A DNA stretch of 34,765 nt from the NCBI GenBank assembly GCA_003142615.1, contig PLMW01000085.1, forward strand, positions 22,773 to 57,537, written 5' to 3'. Under the pieces are notes generated by a model. The model saw only the letters and a list, made by a program, of their open reading frames with translations. It searched no databases and was not told the DNA's origin. Position numbers and translations under genes: made by a program. Within the stretch, counting starts at the first letter, position 1. Each line of letters starts with the position of its first letter. This document shows, in pieces, positions 9,717-18,848 of this stretch. This DNA is from Opitutia bacterium. Its GTDB lineage: Bacteria > Verrucomicrobiota > Verrucomicrobiia > Opitutales > Opitutaceae.

Positions 9717-9790
9717 TGACCACGGATTTCACGGATTGGCACGGATGAGAGCAAAGAGCCATCCGCGCCAATCCGTGAAATCCGTGGTCA
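9717..9790. repeat. Near-perfect 30-bp inverted repeat between the reductase and the sugar transferase
   Basis: The left arm (9717-9746) and right arm (9761-9790) are reverse complements at 29 of 30 positions, separated by a 14-base loop. The arm itself is built from three imperfect direct copies of CACGGATT (9721, 9730 and 9740). It lies in the 100-bp gap between the polysaccharide locus and the reductase gene. The hairpin has no T tract, so it is not a classical terminator, although a transcript entering from the locus would fold strongly here. CACGGATT-type repeats are, from general knowledge, widespread in intergenic DNA of unrelated bacteria. Confidence 0.9.
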
Positions 9791-9806
9791 AGGTGATTCT
9801 GCGTAG

Positions 9807-11183
9807 TCACCGCCCTTTCCCAAACAGCATGATATGGATCGTCTTCAGGACGATGGAGGCGTCGAGGGTGAAGGAGAAGTAGCGGATGTAGTAGAGGTCG
9901 TATTCCAGCTTGCGCAGCGTGTCGTCGAGGTTGGCCCCGTACGGATAATTCACCTGCGCCCAACCGGTGATGCCGGGCTTGACGAGATGCCGGAAATGGT
10001 AGCAGGGGATTTCCCGCTCGTAGCGTTCGACCAGCCGGATCCATTCGGCGCGGGGGCCGATGAGGCTCATTTCGCCGCGCAGCACATTCCAGAGCTGGGG
10101 GAACTCGTCGAAGCGCATGGCGCGCAAGAGGCGCCCCGCGCGGGTGATGCGGGGGTCGTTCGGCTGCGTGTAAAGGGCGCCCTTCACCTCGCCGGGACGC
10201 ATGGTGCGAAACTTGTAGACTTGGAAGGTCGCCCGGTTTTTTCCCACCCGCGTCTGCAGGTAGAAAACGGGGCCGCGGTCCTCCAGCCAGACCGCGGCGG
10301 CGCACAGCAGCAGCAGCGGCGAAGCCAGCACCAGGCCCAGCAGGGAGAGCACGATGTCGGACAGCCGCTTGAGCCGCTCAAATACGGGATCGCGCGCGCT
10401 CTGGAAGCCTTCCTGGAAGAGCCAGGTCGGATTGAGCCGGTAGAGGGGAATCTTGCGCCAGTAAACCTCGTGGAAAAGCTCCAGCGTGTAGGTGGTGGTG
10501 CCGGAGAAGTGCAGCTCCATGAGTTTTTCCGACACGGCCAGCGGCAGGTCGCGGCTGGTCTCATGCAGGACGATGGCTTCGATCCGCCCCGCGTATCTGT
10601 CCAGGAGCGGCAGCAGCTGAGTGACGGCGTGCATTTCCAAGCCGACGAAGGGAGTCATGCTCTCGTGACTCCTGGCATCGGTCGCGACAAAGAGCACCTC
10701 CTGGGTTGTGCGGTTCTTCTCGCAAGCTTCCTTGAAGGCGACGCAACTGGCCTGGCTGCCGATGAAGATGAGGGACCGCTGCTGGTGTTCGCCCGCCACG
10801 CGCAGCGCCAGCCAGCGCCGATAACTGAGGGTGGCGGGCACCAGGACCACGAAGCTCAGCGCGATCACCGCGCGGGACGATTGCAGCGAGTACTGATCTT
10901 TGATGAAGACAAAGGTCACCAGCAGCATCAGCAGCATGCCGGTCATCAGGGCGATGGTGTGCTGGCTCGTGTAGGAGGCGCTGAGCATGTCGGTTCGCGC
11001 CGAGTAGCCATCGATCAAATGGACCGCCAGAAAGAAGACGGCAAACGGGCCCAGCAGCGGTGTGACGGCGAAAATGCCGGCATCCTGCACGCCGCGCAGC
11101 CAGCCCACAAAGTGAAAGACCAGCACCACGCACAGAAAATCCAGCAGCAGCAGGAGCAGCGCGATCAGACGGCGGTCGGTCAT
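9807..11183 (-). CDS. Initiating polyprenyl-phosphate sugar-1-phosphate transferase (bacterial sugar transferase family)
   Basis: Integral membrane enzyme that transfers a sugar-1-phosphate from a nucleotide sugar to undecaprenyl phosphate, the first step of repeat-unit assembly. The 458 residues have four predicted N-terminal membrane segments (about 5-30, 40-58, 75-95, 105-120), a nucleotide-binding-like middle domain, and a C-terminal catalytic domain after a re-entrant helix (about 277-300). The catalytic domain has FRTMRPGE (325-332), the DE pair Asp359/Glu360 in RFDEFPQLWNVL (357-368), MSLIGPR (372-378), and KPGITGWAQVNYPYG (402-416). This is the long WcaJ/WbaP-like layout. It lies at the downstream end of the locus, 11 bp after a GT4 gene. 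The sugar specificity cannot be read from sequence. Confidence 0.93.
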   Translation of the reverse strand: MTDRRLIALLLLLLDFLCVVLVFHFVGWLRGVQDAGIFAVTPLLGPFAVFFLAVHLIDGYSARTDMLSASYTSQHTIALMTGMLLMLLVTFVFIKDQYSLQSSRAVIALSFVVLVPATLSYRRWLALRVAGEHQQRSLIFIGSQASCVAFKEACEKNRTTQEVLFVATDARSHESMTPFVGLEMHAVTQLLPLLDRYAGRIEAIVLHETSRDLPLAVSEKLMELHFSGTTTYTLELFHEVYWRKIPLYRLNPTWLFQEGFQSARDPVFERLKRLSDIVLSLLGLVLASPLLLLCAAAVWLEDRGPVFYLQTRVGKNRATFQVYKFRTMRPGEVKGALYTQPNDPRITRAGRLLRAMRFDEFPQLWNVLRGEMSLIGPRAEWIRLVERYEREIPCYHFRHLVKPGITGWAQVNYPYGANLDDTLRKLEYDLYYIRYFSFTLDASIVLKTIHIMLFGKGR

Positions 11184-11194
11184 GAACGGAAGGA

Positions 11195-12472
11195 TTATGC
11201 CGGAGATATGACGGTTCCGGCAAGCCCCGACAGGGTCGGGCGGACCTGGCCGGTCTCCAGCAGTTGTGCCCAGGCGTGGAGCGCGGCCGCCAGGCCGCCC
11301 GTTTCACGCGACCAGCGTGCCGCCGCCTGGGCCATGGCCATGCGACGGTCCGCATCCGCCCGCAGTTCACGCAGGGCGGCGACGAGCGCCGCAGGATCGT
11401 CGGGGGAGATCACAAGGCCGACGCCGCGCTGGCGGACGCTTTGCGCCAGCTCGCATTGCGGTGAACCGACGAACACCACGGGCCGCGCCACCGCCAGAAT
11501 ACCATAAAGCTTGCTCGGGAAGACGCAGCGTTCGCACCCTGCGCGCAGCGTTACGAGATGAACATCGCCGACTGACAGGCTTTCGGAAAGCCGCGACCGC
11601 GGTTGCGGCGGCAGGAAACGGACATTACTGAGCCCCTGGGTCCGCGCGGTGGCCTCAAGTGCGGGACGTCGCGGACCATCGCCGATGAAAAGAAACACGA
11701 GATCGTGTTCGTCACGCAGTAGCGTCGCGGCGGCGAGCACGGGTTCGAGGATATGCACCCGCCCGAGGTTGCCCGAGTAGGCGACAACAAATTTGTCGGC
11801 GACCCCCCAGGCATGGCGCAGTTCGTTTTGGGCGGGCGGCACGGGGGCCAGCGTCTCGCCGCCGGGCGCCCAGTCGGGAATCACGCGCAACCGGGCGGAC
11901 GCCACGCCATGTTCGGCGACAAGCGAAGCCATGTCCTGGCCGATGGTCACGCAGAACTCGGCCTGGCGCCACGCCCGGTCGCGCCAGCGGATCCAAGGCG
12001 CGCTGAGGCAAGGGAGCCACCAGTTACGGGCAACGGCAAAAGCGACCTCAGGGTGAATGTCCTTGATGAGGTGGATGAGCCTCGCATTCCGTCGGCGGGC
12101 AACCGCCGCGGCGATCGGCGCGAGCGACGGGGGGTCAGTCAGCGCCACCAGCCAGTCGCCGGGGGCCAGCTCAGACTTCAAACGGTGGCGGAGCGCCAGG
12201 GTGAAGGCGGTGTAATCGAAGGCTTTGCCGGCGAGGCTCCGGCTTCGCCGCTGCGGGCTGCCCACGCGGGTGATTGTTACCCCGTGGCGTTGCTCGTGCG
12301 CAGAGCTGTCCGGTGACGCCCGGGCGTTCCGGCTCGTGACCACGGTGACGGGCCATCCGCGGGCGGCCAGGCCCTCGGCGAGGTCGACGAGCAGCTGCGC
12401 CGTCGCCTGTTCATCAGGCCAGTAGAACCGGTTGACGAAAACCACGCGCGGACGTGCCGGATCGCTGCTCAT
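11195..12472 (-). CDS. GT4-like glycosyltransferase (WbuB-like)
   Basis: Soluble GT-B glycosyltransferase, 425 residues, probably adding an early sugar to the lipid-linked repeat unit on the inner face of the membrane. The N-terminal fold begins PRVVFVNRFYWPDE (8-21) with the FYWPDE motif typical of WbuB-like proteins. The C-terminal nucleotide-sugar domain has YSGNLGRVH (232-240), LFIGDGP (261-267) and FPSKLYGILA (318-327). The open frame extends 164 residues upstream, but the ATG at 12472 gives a 4-bp ATGA overlap with the upstream GT2 gene and starts directly at the first beta strand. Next to the initiating transferase, it is a good candidate for the second sugar. Confidence 0.9.
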   Translation of the reverse strand: MSSDPARPRVVFVNRFYWPDEQATAQLLVDLAEGLAARGWPVTVVTSRNARASPDSSAHEQRHGVTITRVGSPQRRSRSLAGKAFDYTAFTLALRHRLKSELAPGDWLVALTDPPSLAPIAAAVARRRNARLIHLIKDIHPEVAFAVARNWWLPCLSAPWIRWRDRAWRQAEFCVTIGQDMASLVAEHGVASARLRVIPDWAPGGETLAPVPPAQNELRHAWGVADKFVVAYSGNLGRVHILEPVLAAATLLRDEHDLVFLFIGDGPRRPALEATARTQGLSNVRFLPPQPRSRLSESLSVGDVHLVTLRAGCERCVFPSKLYGILAVARPVVFVGSPQCELAQSVRQRGVGLVISPDDPAALVAALRELRADADRRMAMAQAAARWSRETGGLAAALHAWAQLLETGQVRPTLSGLAGTVISPA

Positions 12473-13299
12473 GGCGCTGCTTGGCTTCGCCGGCTGGCGC
12501 GCTGCTGTTTGATCTCGCTGTTGGCAAAGCCCTCGTAGCGTGACAGCAGCCGGCAGTAGCGGTAGCCGGGACCCCCATCGAGAAATCCGCCGCGCAGCAG
12601 GTATTGATAGATGAAGCGCAGGGCGGGCCGGCCGGGCAGATGATAACTCAGATACTTCAGGGCGCGGCGGCGCGCCAATGCCGGTCCCGCCAGCAGGGCG
12701 CGAAAGTGCCGTCCACTCCCGGGACCAGCCGCGAGAAAGGCCGCGGCCTCCTCCCGGGCATAGCGGCGGTGTTTGGTGAGCCATCCGTCGACGCCATCCG
12801 CCGAGAGGTCGTGCAGATAATTTGTGCGCAGGCGGCCCATGCGCATGGACGGCGCCTCGCGCTGGCCGTGCCCCGCCTGCACAAACTCGAAGCCGCGCGC
12901 CTTGACGAAGCGCGCCTGCCAGGCCGGATAGTCCGTACAATGGGGAATCCAGCGTCCCTCCCAAAGCACGCGCGGCGCTGCATAACAGCCATCAAGCGGC
13001 TCATCCCCCCGATAGGCCGCGCACTCGGCACGCAGTTCCGCCGTCATCTGCTCGTCGGCGTCGAAATGGAACACCCAGGGATGCCGGAACTCGATCGCCC
13101 GGTGTGCGTGATTGCGCTGCTGCGCGAAGTTCTCGAACGGGTTGACGAACACCCGCGCGCCCGCCTCCCGCGCGACGGCGACCGTGCGGTCGGCCGAACC
13201 CGAGTCGAGCACGACCACGTCATCACAGCCCGCCACCGACGCGAGGCAGGCCGACAGTTTGCGCTCCTCGTTGAGGGTCAGGATGAGGACGGAGAACAT
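12469..13299 (-). CDS. GT2 glycosyltransferase, WaaE/KdtX-like
   Basis: GT-A family 2 glycosyltransferase of 276 residues. The N-terminus MFSVLILTLNEERKL matches the family opening strand. LDSGSADRT (31-39) is the nucleotide-binding loop and FHFDADEQM (77-85) carries the DxD-type metal motif (Asp80, Asp82). The residues around FVKARGFEFVQAGHGQRE and the HDLSADGVDGWLTKHRRYAREEA region are typical of the lipopolysaccharide-core beta-glucosyltransferase (WaaE) group. It shares an ATGA overlap with the downstream GT4 gene and lies 10 bp after the O-antigen-ligase-like gene. The sugar and acceptor are unknown. Confidence 0.9.
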   Translation of the reverse strand: MFSVLILTLNEERKLSACLASVAGCDDVVVLDSGSADRTVAVAREAGARVFVNPFENFAQQRNHAHRAIEFRHPWVFHFDADEQMTAELRAECAAYRGDEPLDGCYAAPRVLWEGRWIPHCTDYPAWQARFVKARGFEFVQAGHGQREAPSMRMGRLRTNYLHDLSADGVDGWLTKHRRYAREEAAAFLAAGPGSGRHFRALLAGPALARRRALKYLSYHLPGRPALRFIYQYLLRGGFLDGGPGYRYCRLLSRYEGFANSEIKQQRASRRSQAAP

Positions 13300-13309
13300 G
13301 ACGCGGAAA

Positions 13310-14770
13310 TCAGGCGTCGCCCAAGGTGAGCTTGTGATAGCGCAGCGCGGTGAAGAAGCAGAGCCAGAAAGTTTCCATCACCGCGGGGTTGGCAAAGGGG
13401 AATTCCACAACGGCATAAAGCGCCAGCAGCCCGCAGCCGGCCAACAAATACCCTGACACCGCCCCGGGCGGCCCCAACCGCCAGAGACTGGTCAATGGCA
13501 CAACCCCCATCAGGACGATGAGCACGGTGCCGGCCAGGCCGACCTCCGCCAACGCCTGGAGCCAGTCTGAATGAGCTTGGGCGTAGAAGGGCACCCATCC
13601 CTCCACCGACACCTGCTGGTTGTAGATCTGGAAGACGGTCGCATAGGACCCCAGTCCCCAGCCAAACCAGATTTTCTCGCGCGCCATGCGCCACGTGTCG
13701 GCATAAAGCTGCTCGCGCCCGCCCAGATTGCCCCGCAGACGAATCTCTTCAATCTGTTCGCGGGTTTTGTTGACGCGCGTCTCGATGACGGGCCGGCCCA
13801 GCAGATATATGCCGCCGAGGCCGACGAGAAACACGACCACGGCCACCGCCGTAGGCACCGTCAGCGAACCGCCGTCCGCCTGACGTTTGCGGCGCAGGCG
13901 CCACAACCAGTGAACCAGCGCGCCGGTCAGGAGCACCAGCATCAGCACCGTGCACGAACGCGAGGTGCTCAACGGCACCGAGGCCGCCATAAAAAGCGTG
14001 GCGACGAGGCCGAACAGCGCGGGCGAGTGCCGCCGATCATGGTGATCGGTCCGGTGCGCATAGTGGAAGAGCAGGCCGAGGGCGGCCGCGGTGGAAAGCA
14101 GGATGAACGCGCCCCAGTGATTGTGATAGATGAAGCTCGCGAAGAAGGCTTCGTTGGGCGAGGGCTGCAGCCCAAAATACAGGCCGGGCGCGCGGGCCAG
14201 TTTCTGGAACGTGCCCATGACCGCGAGCAGCAGGGCGTTGACCGTCAGGATGAACAACAGGGCGCGCAGCAACCGACGCCGGGTCACGACCAGCGCAAGG
14301 TTGAAACAGGTCAGATAGATCGCGTTGAACTGCCACAAGGCATGGAGCGACACCACGGGCAGCGCGGAGCTGGGCCAGCCAGCCTTGGTCCCGCCGAGCA
14401 CAAGCGCATCTGCGCCGCCGACGAAGGCGTGGGTAAAGCTGGGATTGAGTGTGCCGGCAAAAACCAGCACGTCGAAAAACATCAGCGGCCAGAGCCAGTG
14501 CAGGGCCGAAGGCAGTTCGTCGCGGCGTTCCAGTCGACGCAGGCAGGCCGCCGCCATGATCGGGAAAGCCAGGCTGCCCCACCAGCCGATGATGAGGCGC
14601 GCCAGATTCGTCTCGCCGCCGAAATCCCAGGTGGTGAAGAGAACCAGTCCGGCGACGTGGATCAGGGTGAGAAGCTCCAGCCGGCTGGGGCGGTCGTCGT
14701 CCCGCTGGCCGGTCTGTCGGGCGGGTTCCGCCGTCAAAAGCGGTCGGGGAGTCTTTCCTGCGGGCGTCAT
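13310..14770 (-). CDS. O-antigen ligase / polymerase family membrane protein (Wzy_C)
   Basis: Polytopic inner-membrane protein of 486 residues with about ten to twelve hydrophobic segments, belonging to the O-antigen ligase (WaaL) / Wzy_C superfamily. Family features include a conserved Arg271 in PLSTSRS (266-272), FIYHNHWGAF (213-222), a large periplasmic loop (about 328-405), and the loop residues GWGLGSY (370-376) and AQAHSDWL (397-404), where His400 aligns with the catalytic His of WaaL-type ligases. The member could be a ligase joining glycan to lipid A core, a polymerase, or a protein O-glycan ligase, and these cannot be separated by sequence alone. It overlaps the upstream GT4 gene by ATGA and its start overlaps that gene's stop. 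Confidence 0.87.
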   Translation of the reverse strand: MTPAGKTPRPLLTAEPARQTGQRDDDRPSRLELLTLIHVAGLVLFTTWDFGGETNLARLIIGWWGSLAFPIMAAACLRRLERRDELPSALHWLWPLMFFDVLVFAGTLNPSFTHAFVGGADALVLGGTKAGWPSSALPVVSLHALWQFNAIYLTCFNLALVVTRRRLLRALLFILTVNALLLAVMGTFQKLARAPGLYFGLQPSPNEAFFASFIYHNHWGAFILLSTAAALGLLFHYAHRTDHHDRRHSPALFGLVATLFMAASVPLSTSRSCTVLMLVLLTGALVHWLWRLRRKRQADGGSLTVPTAVAVVVFLVGLGGIYLLGRPVIETRVNKTREQIEEIRLRGNLGGREQLYADTWRMAREKIWFGWGLGSYATVFQIYNQQVSVEGWVPFYAQAHSDWLQALAEVGLAGTVLIVLMGVVPLTSLWRLGPPGAVSGYLLAGCGLLALYAVVEFPFANPAVMETFWLCFFTALRYHKLTLGDA

Positions 14771-15894
14771 GAGGCCGTGTTTGCCAGCCGGTCGTAAAAC
14801 TCAGCCAGCGGACGCGCTGCCTGTTCCCATGAATACCGGGCCAACACCCAGTCGCGGGCCCGGGCGCCGCGCTGCTCCAGCCGGTCGGTCGATTCCGCGA
14901 TCGCCTGTCGCAGCGCCGGGCCATAATTTTCCCACGGCACGCACCAGCCGGCGTTCTGTTCGGAGAGTTCCGCCCACGGCGTGGAGTCGGTGACCAGCAC
15001 GGGGACACCCCACGCCATCGCCTCGGCGACAACCATGCCGAAATTTTCGGAGTGGGAGGGCAGCAGGAACAGCGACGCCACGCCATAGGGCGGCGGACGG
15101 TCGCTGCCGTCGAATACCGCGATCCGCTCCTGCGCGGCATGCCGCTGCACGTAGGCGGTCAGGCTTTCCACAGTGTACTCCTGCGGAATGCCGGCGACGA
15201 GGAGCAGCCACTCCCTGGGCGCAATGTCGATCCAGAGGTCAATCAGTTCGAGAAGCCGCTTCTTGCGGTGAAAACGCGAATAGAACACGGCCACGGGGCG
15301 TGCCGCGACGGCGGGACAGAGTTGCGTCCAGACCTCATGCGCGCGGGTCAATTCCTCGGCGGAGGGAGCTTCGACACCGTTGGGTGCCACGCAGACGGGC
15401 TGCGAAAAGCCGCGGCGGCGGATGTCGTCGGCCTCAGCCGCGCTCGTGGCATGCCAACCATGGGCCTGCGTGAACGCGCCGGGGTGCACCAGCCGGGAGG
15501 CGAGCCATTTTTTCCAGCGCCGGTGCCGCCACGACCAGTCGCTCAGCATGCCGCGGGGTGAGATCACCAGGCGCGCCCCGGTCGCGCGCGCGGCCCGGCA
15601 GGCATAGTGGAGCGTGCGCAGCCAGAGCGCATGATGATGGAGGCAGTCATAGGCGTGCTGCCGGAGGTGGTCCTGCAGGTCCGACGAGGCGCAAAGAAAT
15701 TCTGGACGGTCGCGGCGGAACTGCAGCACGCGCAGCCGGCCGTCCTCCGCCGCTGCAGTTTCATTCCCCGGCCGGGTGGCCAGCAGATCGACCTCGTGAC
15801 CGAGCCGGCTGAGAGTCGCCGCCAGCCGTTGCACGGACTTGCTGGGTCCACCGTGCTTCTCCTCGAGGCTGGGGACAATCTGGGCAATTCTCAT
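14767..15894 (-). CDS. GT4 glycosyltransferase
   Basis: GT-B fold glycosyltransferase family 4, 375 residues. The N-terminal domain starts MRIAQIVPSLEEKHGGPSKS with the acceptor-side GGPS loop. The C-terminal donor-binding domain has the EX7E motif Glu283-Glu291 in SENFGMVVAE. The ISPRGMLSDW (111-120) segment is common in GT4 proteins of colanic-acid type clusters. The ATGA overlap with the downstream ligase-like gene and a 4-bp gap from the WcaF-type gene point to one transcript. The sugar donor is unknown. Confidence 0.92.
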   Translation of the reverse strand: MRIAQIVPSLEEKHGGPSKSVQRLAATLSRLGHEVDLLATRPGNETAAAEDGRLRVLQFRRDRPEFLCASSDLQDHLRQHAYDCLHHHALWLRTLHYACRAARATGARLVISPRGMLSDWSWRHRRWKKWLASRLVHPGAFTQAHGWHATSAAEADDIRRRGFSQPVCVAPNGVEAPSAEELTRAHEVWTQLCPAVAARPVAVFYSRFHRKKRLLELIDLWIDIAPREWLLLVAGIPQEYTVESLTAYVQRHAAQERIAVFDGSDRPPPYGVASLFLLPSHSENFGMVVAEAMAWGVPVLVTDSTPWAELSEQNAGWCVPWENYGPALRQAIAESTDRLEQRGARARDWVLARYSWEQAARPLAEFYDRLANTAS

Positions 15895-15898
15895 TCGT

Positions 15899-16462
15899 TC
15901 AGACCGGAGGAGGGCGGTCCTTGATCGGCCGGCAGGGGTGTCCGGCGCACACCGTGCGCGGCGGCAGGTCCTTGATCACAACCGAGCGCGCACCGACGAC
16001 GCACAGTTCGCCCACGGTTACCCCCGGCCCTACGAAGACATCGGCGCCGAGCCAGGCGTTGCCGCCGATGGTAATAGGTTTGGCCACCAGCGGCATGTCC
16101 CAGCGGGTGTGGTCGTGCGTGCCGGCGCAAAGATGGCAGTACTGGCTGAGATTCGCCCCATAACCGAGCGTGATGCGGGCGAGGTTGTAGAGGTTCACAT
16201 GTCGGCCGACCATGGCGCGCGGCGCCAGCGTGAGCTTCCACGGAAAATAAATCCGCACCGAGGGAAACACCACCACGCAGCCGGGCGCGGGAATATCGGC
16301 TCCGAACGCCTTCAGCAGCCACGCGCGCCACCAATGCCAGGGACGCGGGCTCCAGCGGAAAAGAGTCGCCTGCACGAGCGCCCACAACCACTGGAGCAGC
16401 ACCTCGCGGATGGAATACGGTGTGACGCAGCCCTGACCCAGATAAGGGGGTGTATCCGGCAT
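15899..16462 (-). CDS. WcaF-type sugar O-acetyltransferase (left-handed beta helix)
   Basis: Acetyl-CoA-dependent O-acetyltransferase of the hexapeptide-repeat class, 187 residues, similar in layout to colanic acid acetyltransferase WcaF. It has an N-terminal helical cap with aromatic-rich segment (about 23-52), hexapeptide repeats in the middle and C-terminal part (about 78-175, such as ITIGGNAWLGADVFVGPGVTV), and the catalytic-loop pattern LCAGTHDH (111-118), with His116 or His118 as the likely base. It sits between two GT4 genes with gaps of 4 and 8 bp. It probably acetylates a repeat-unit sugar. Confidence 0.92.
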   Translation of the reverse strand: MPDTPPYLGQGCVTPYSIREVLLQWLWALVQATLFRWSPRPWHWWRAWLLKAFGADIPAPGCVVVFPSVRIYFPWKLTLAPRAMVGRHVNLYNLARITLGYGANLSQYCHLCAGTHDHTRWDMPLVAKPITIGGNAWLGADVFVGPGVTVGELCVVGARSVVIKDLPPRTVCAGHPCRPIKDRPPPV

Positions 16463-16470
16463 TGCAGAAA

Positions 16471-17631
16471 TCAGGATTGCCGACGGACCGCCGGCAGCAA
16501 TGTTGAAAAATCCTCCAGCATCCGCCCGGCAAAATCGGGATAGTCGTATCGGTGGACAGCGGCCCGGGCCGCGGCAGCCAGCCGAATCCGCCGGGAAGTA
16601 TCGGACAACAAGCCGGCAAGGGCAGCCGCCAATTGTCCGGCCGCGTCTGCAGCCGTGTGATCAAACACCACGCCAGTCTCATCCGGACGCACAAAGTCGG
16701 TGAAACTGCCGAGTCGCGACACCACGGGCACGGCACCCGCGGCCATGGCCTCGGCCACGGCCACGCCAAAAGTCTCGCCGCGCGCGGCCAGACTGGGGTA
16801 ACAGAAGATGTCGATCTGCCGATAAATCGCTGCCAGGCGCTCCTCCGCAAACACCGGCTCGAGAAGACTGAATCGTTCGGGCGGGAGCGATGCGGCGAGC
16901 TGGCGTTCGAGTTCGGCACTGAACTCGCGGCCCGAGCCCCCACGCGCGACGTCCGCCGGGCCGCATATAAGGACACGCCAGGATGATTGCGCGGTGTGTT
17001 CGGCGAGTCTTGCCAGGGCCGCCACCATCAGTTCCAGGCCCTTTTCCCGATGCAAACGGCCGATGTATCCGATGGTCACGGGCGTGCCGGTCGGAAGCGG
17101 CGGCCGTGGCTGGGCAAGTTGGTGCCAGTTGATCGGGTAGCCGAAAACCCGGAGGACGGAAGCCAGCCGTGGATTTTCCGCGACGATGGCGGTTTGCATC
17201 GCGGAACTGACCGCCAGCACACGATCCAACCGGCGATAGAGGCGAAACTGCCCTTTGGGCATCCGACCCGGCATAATCACCACTTGCCCGGCGGCACGCC
17301 GAAACGTGCCGAGCCAGACGGGCAGAGCCACACAATTGACAATGGTGATGTCGGCCGGCGGCAGTGTGCGCCACACGCGCAGGCTCCACAGCAGATCAAA
17401 CAAGAGATTGCGGAGCAGATGGGGGGTATGCGCATGGCCGCGCAGCCGCAGATGGCGCACGCCGTCACGGGTCTCGGCCTCCGGCAGCCCGGGCCAGCAG
17501 CGGGATAACACGGTCACCTCATGCCCGCGGGCGGCGAACTCGCGAGAGAGGCCATACCAGGTTTTTTCCGTCGCCCCTCCAGCCAGGGGCGGCACGGGCA
17601 GGAAGAAGCCCATGGCTATGTTGATCTTCAT
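16471..17631 (-). CDS. GT4 glycosyltransferase
   Basis: GT-B family 4 glycosyltransferase of 386 residues. The start MKINIAMGFFLPVPPLAGGA (1-20) holds the glycine-rich acceptor loop LAGGATEK. The donor half begins VTIGYIGRLHREKGLE (185-200) and carries the EX7E motif Glu286-Glu294 in GETFGVAVAE. The sequence ends in a basic tail. It overlaps the upstream GT4 gene by ATGA at 17628-17631 and lies 8 bp before the acetyltransferase gene. The activity is clear at family level only. Confidence 0.92.
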   Translation of the reverse strand: MKINIAMGFFLPVPPLAGGATEKTWYGLSREFAARGHEVTVLSRCWPGLPEAETRDGVRHLRLRGHAHTPHLLRNLLFDLLWSLRVWRTLPPADITIVNCVALPVWLGTFRRAAGQVVIMPGRMPKGQFRLYRRLDRVLAVSSAMQTAIVAENPRLASVLRVFGYPINWHQLAQPRPPLPTGTPVTIGYIGRLHREKGLELMVAALARLAEHTAQSSWRVLICGPADVARGGSGREFSAELERQLAASLPPERFSLLEPVFAEERLAAIYRQIDIFCYPSLAARGETFGVAVAEAMAAGAVPVVSRLGSFTDFVRPDETGVVFDHTAADAAGQLAAALAGLLSDTSRRIRLAAAARAAVHRYDYPDFAGRMLEDFSTLLPAVRRQS

Positions 17632-18818
17632 GGATTCGGCGCCGGGGGGCGGATGGCGGCGAGGGCGCGCAACAGTCCTTCGGTCGACTGCACGTAGGTG
17701 TAACCGGCGATGCGCGCGGCCACGCGAGCACGCCAGCCGGCGGCGTCACGGCTGAGCGCCTTCAGCGCCTCGTTGAGTTTCAGTTTCAAATGTGCCGGGT
17801 CGCCGGCGCGGAAGACCCAGCCCGTGTCGCCATCGGTGACCAGGTCGCGCTGACAGCCGACGACATCGCTCACGAGGCACGGTCGGCCCATGTGCATGGC
17901 TTCGTTGACGGCGAGGCCCCATGTCTCGGAGTTGCCCTGCGAGGGCAGCACAAAGAGATCGGCGAGCAGGTAGCGCGCGGGCATTTCGCTCTGGTTGGCG
18001 AAGGGAAGGAAGCGCACATCCGCGTCTGGCGTCTGGGCGGCACGCGCCTGCAGGGCGGTTTTCTCTTCGCCTTCGCCAACGAAAAGCAACGTGGCATCTG
18101 GCCGCGGCGCCGAGAGGAATGCCTCCAGCAACGCGAGCGGCTGCTTGCGCGGCAGAAACTTGCCGGCGAAGAGCACCACGCGACGTCCAGGCGCGAGACC
18201 CAGGTCGGCGCGCAGACGGCCGGCGGCATCCTGATGGACGGGCAGGTGCGGATCAAAATGCTCGTGGTTGACCGCATGCGGCGCGAAATGCAGGCGGTCA
18301 GCCGGCACCCCGAAGGTTTCGAAATAGGCACGGTTGGCGGCGCCGACATAAGTGACCGTCGCAAACTGACGGTAGAGCGCGCCCAACACGAGGCGTTTGA
18401 GCAGCGCCGGCCGCGGCTGGCCCAGCAGGTGGGAATCGCCACGGAAGACAAGCGGGACCCCCCACCGACGGCACCACGCGATGGCCCGGAGATGCGCAGC
18501 ATAGCGATAGCCGAAAAGAAGCACGGCATCAGGCCGCCAGATTGCGAGGCGGGCCAGGAGCGCGGGATTGCGCAGCCCCCAGAAGTGTTCGGTGCCCGGC
18601 CGGGCGGCACGGTTGGGGACGAATTCGGAATCATAGCCTGCCAGCAGGTCGACATCCCAAGCGAAGGGCAGGCCGAATTGGGGATCGTGCCGGGTCGTGA
18701 CGCCGAAGTCCCAAAGATAGAATACCCGGAAATCAAGCGTAGTATGGGTGCGCAGCCAGCGGAACCACGGACTATAGTACTGCGTGGGATGCGAGAGAAT
18801 GATGGCAAGCCGGGTCAT
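17628..18818 (-). CDS. GT4 glycosyltransferase
   Basis: GT-B glycosyltransferase of 396 residues. Its N-terminus begins MTRLAIILSHPTQYYSPWFR (1-20), with the SHPTQYYSPWF loop seen in a distinct GT4 subgroup. The C-terminal half includes FAGKFLPRKQP (217-227), LLFVGEGEE (244-252), and the EX7E motif Glu298-Glu306 in SETWGLAVNEAMHMG. The ATGA overlap with the downstream GT4 gene suggests coupling. It follows the polymerase-like gene at a 30-bp gap. The donor and acceptor are unknown. Confidence 0.91.
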   Translation of the reverse strand: MTRLAIILSHPTQYYSPWFRWLRTHTTLDFRVFYLWDFGVTTRHDPQFGLPFAWDVDLLAGYDSEFVPNRAARPGTEHFWGLRNPALLARLAIWRPDAVLLFGYRYAAHLRAIAWCRRWGVPLVFRGDSHLLGQPRPALLKRLVLGALYRQFATVTYVGAANRAYFETFGVPADRLHFAPHAVNHEHFDPHLPVHQDAAGRLRADLGLAPGRRVVLFAGKFLPRKQPLALLEAFLSAPRPDATLLFVGEGEEKTALQARAAQTPDADVRFLPFANQSEMPARYLLADLFVLPSQGNSETWGLAVNEAMHMGRPCLVSDVVGCQRDLVTDGDTGWVFRAGDPAHLKLKLNEALKALSRDAAGWRARVAARIAGYTYVQSTEGLLRALAAIRPPAPNP

Positions 18819-18848
18819 GCGGCGCGCTTGTTCGGGATCGTGAGCTGC

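Noticed and set aside
9707-9754. Upstream start for the disulfide reductase at 9754
   Set aside because: The added 16 residues are translated from one arm of the inverted repeat, while the GTG at 9706 starts directly at the FAD-binding strand.
9834-11507. 557-codon plus-strand open frame opposite the sugar transferase
   Set aside because: The opposite strand has the conserved sugar-transferase motifs. The plus-strand translation is Gln/Glu/Gly-rich without recognisable domains.
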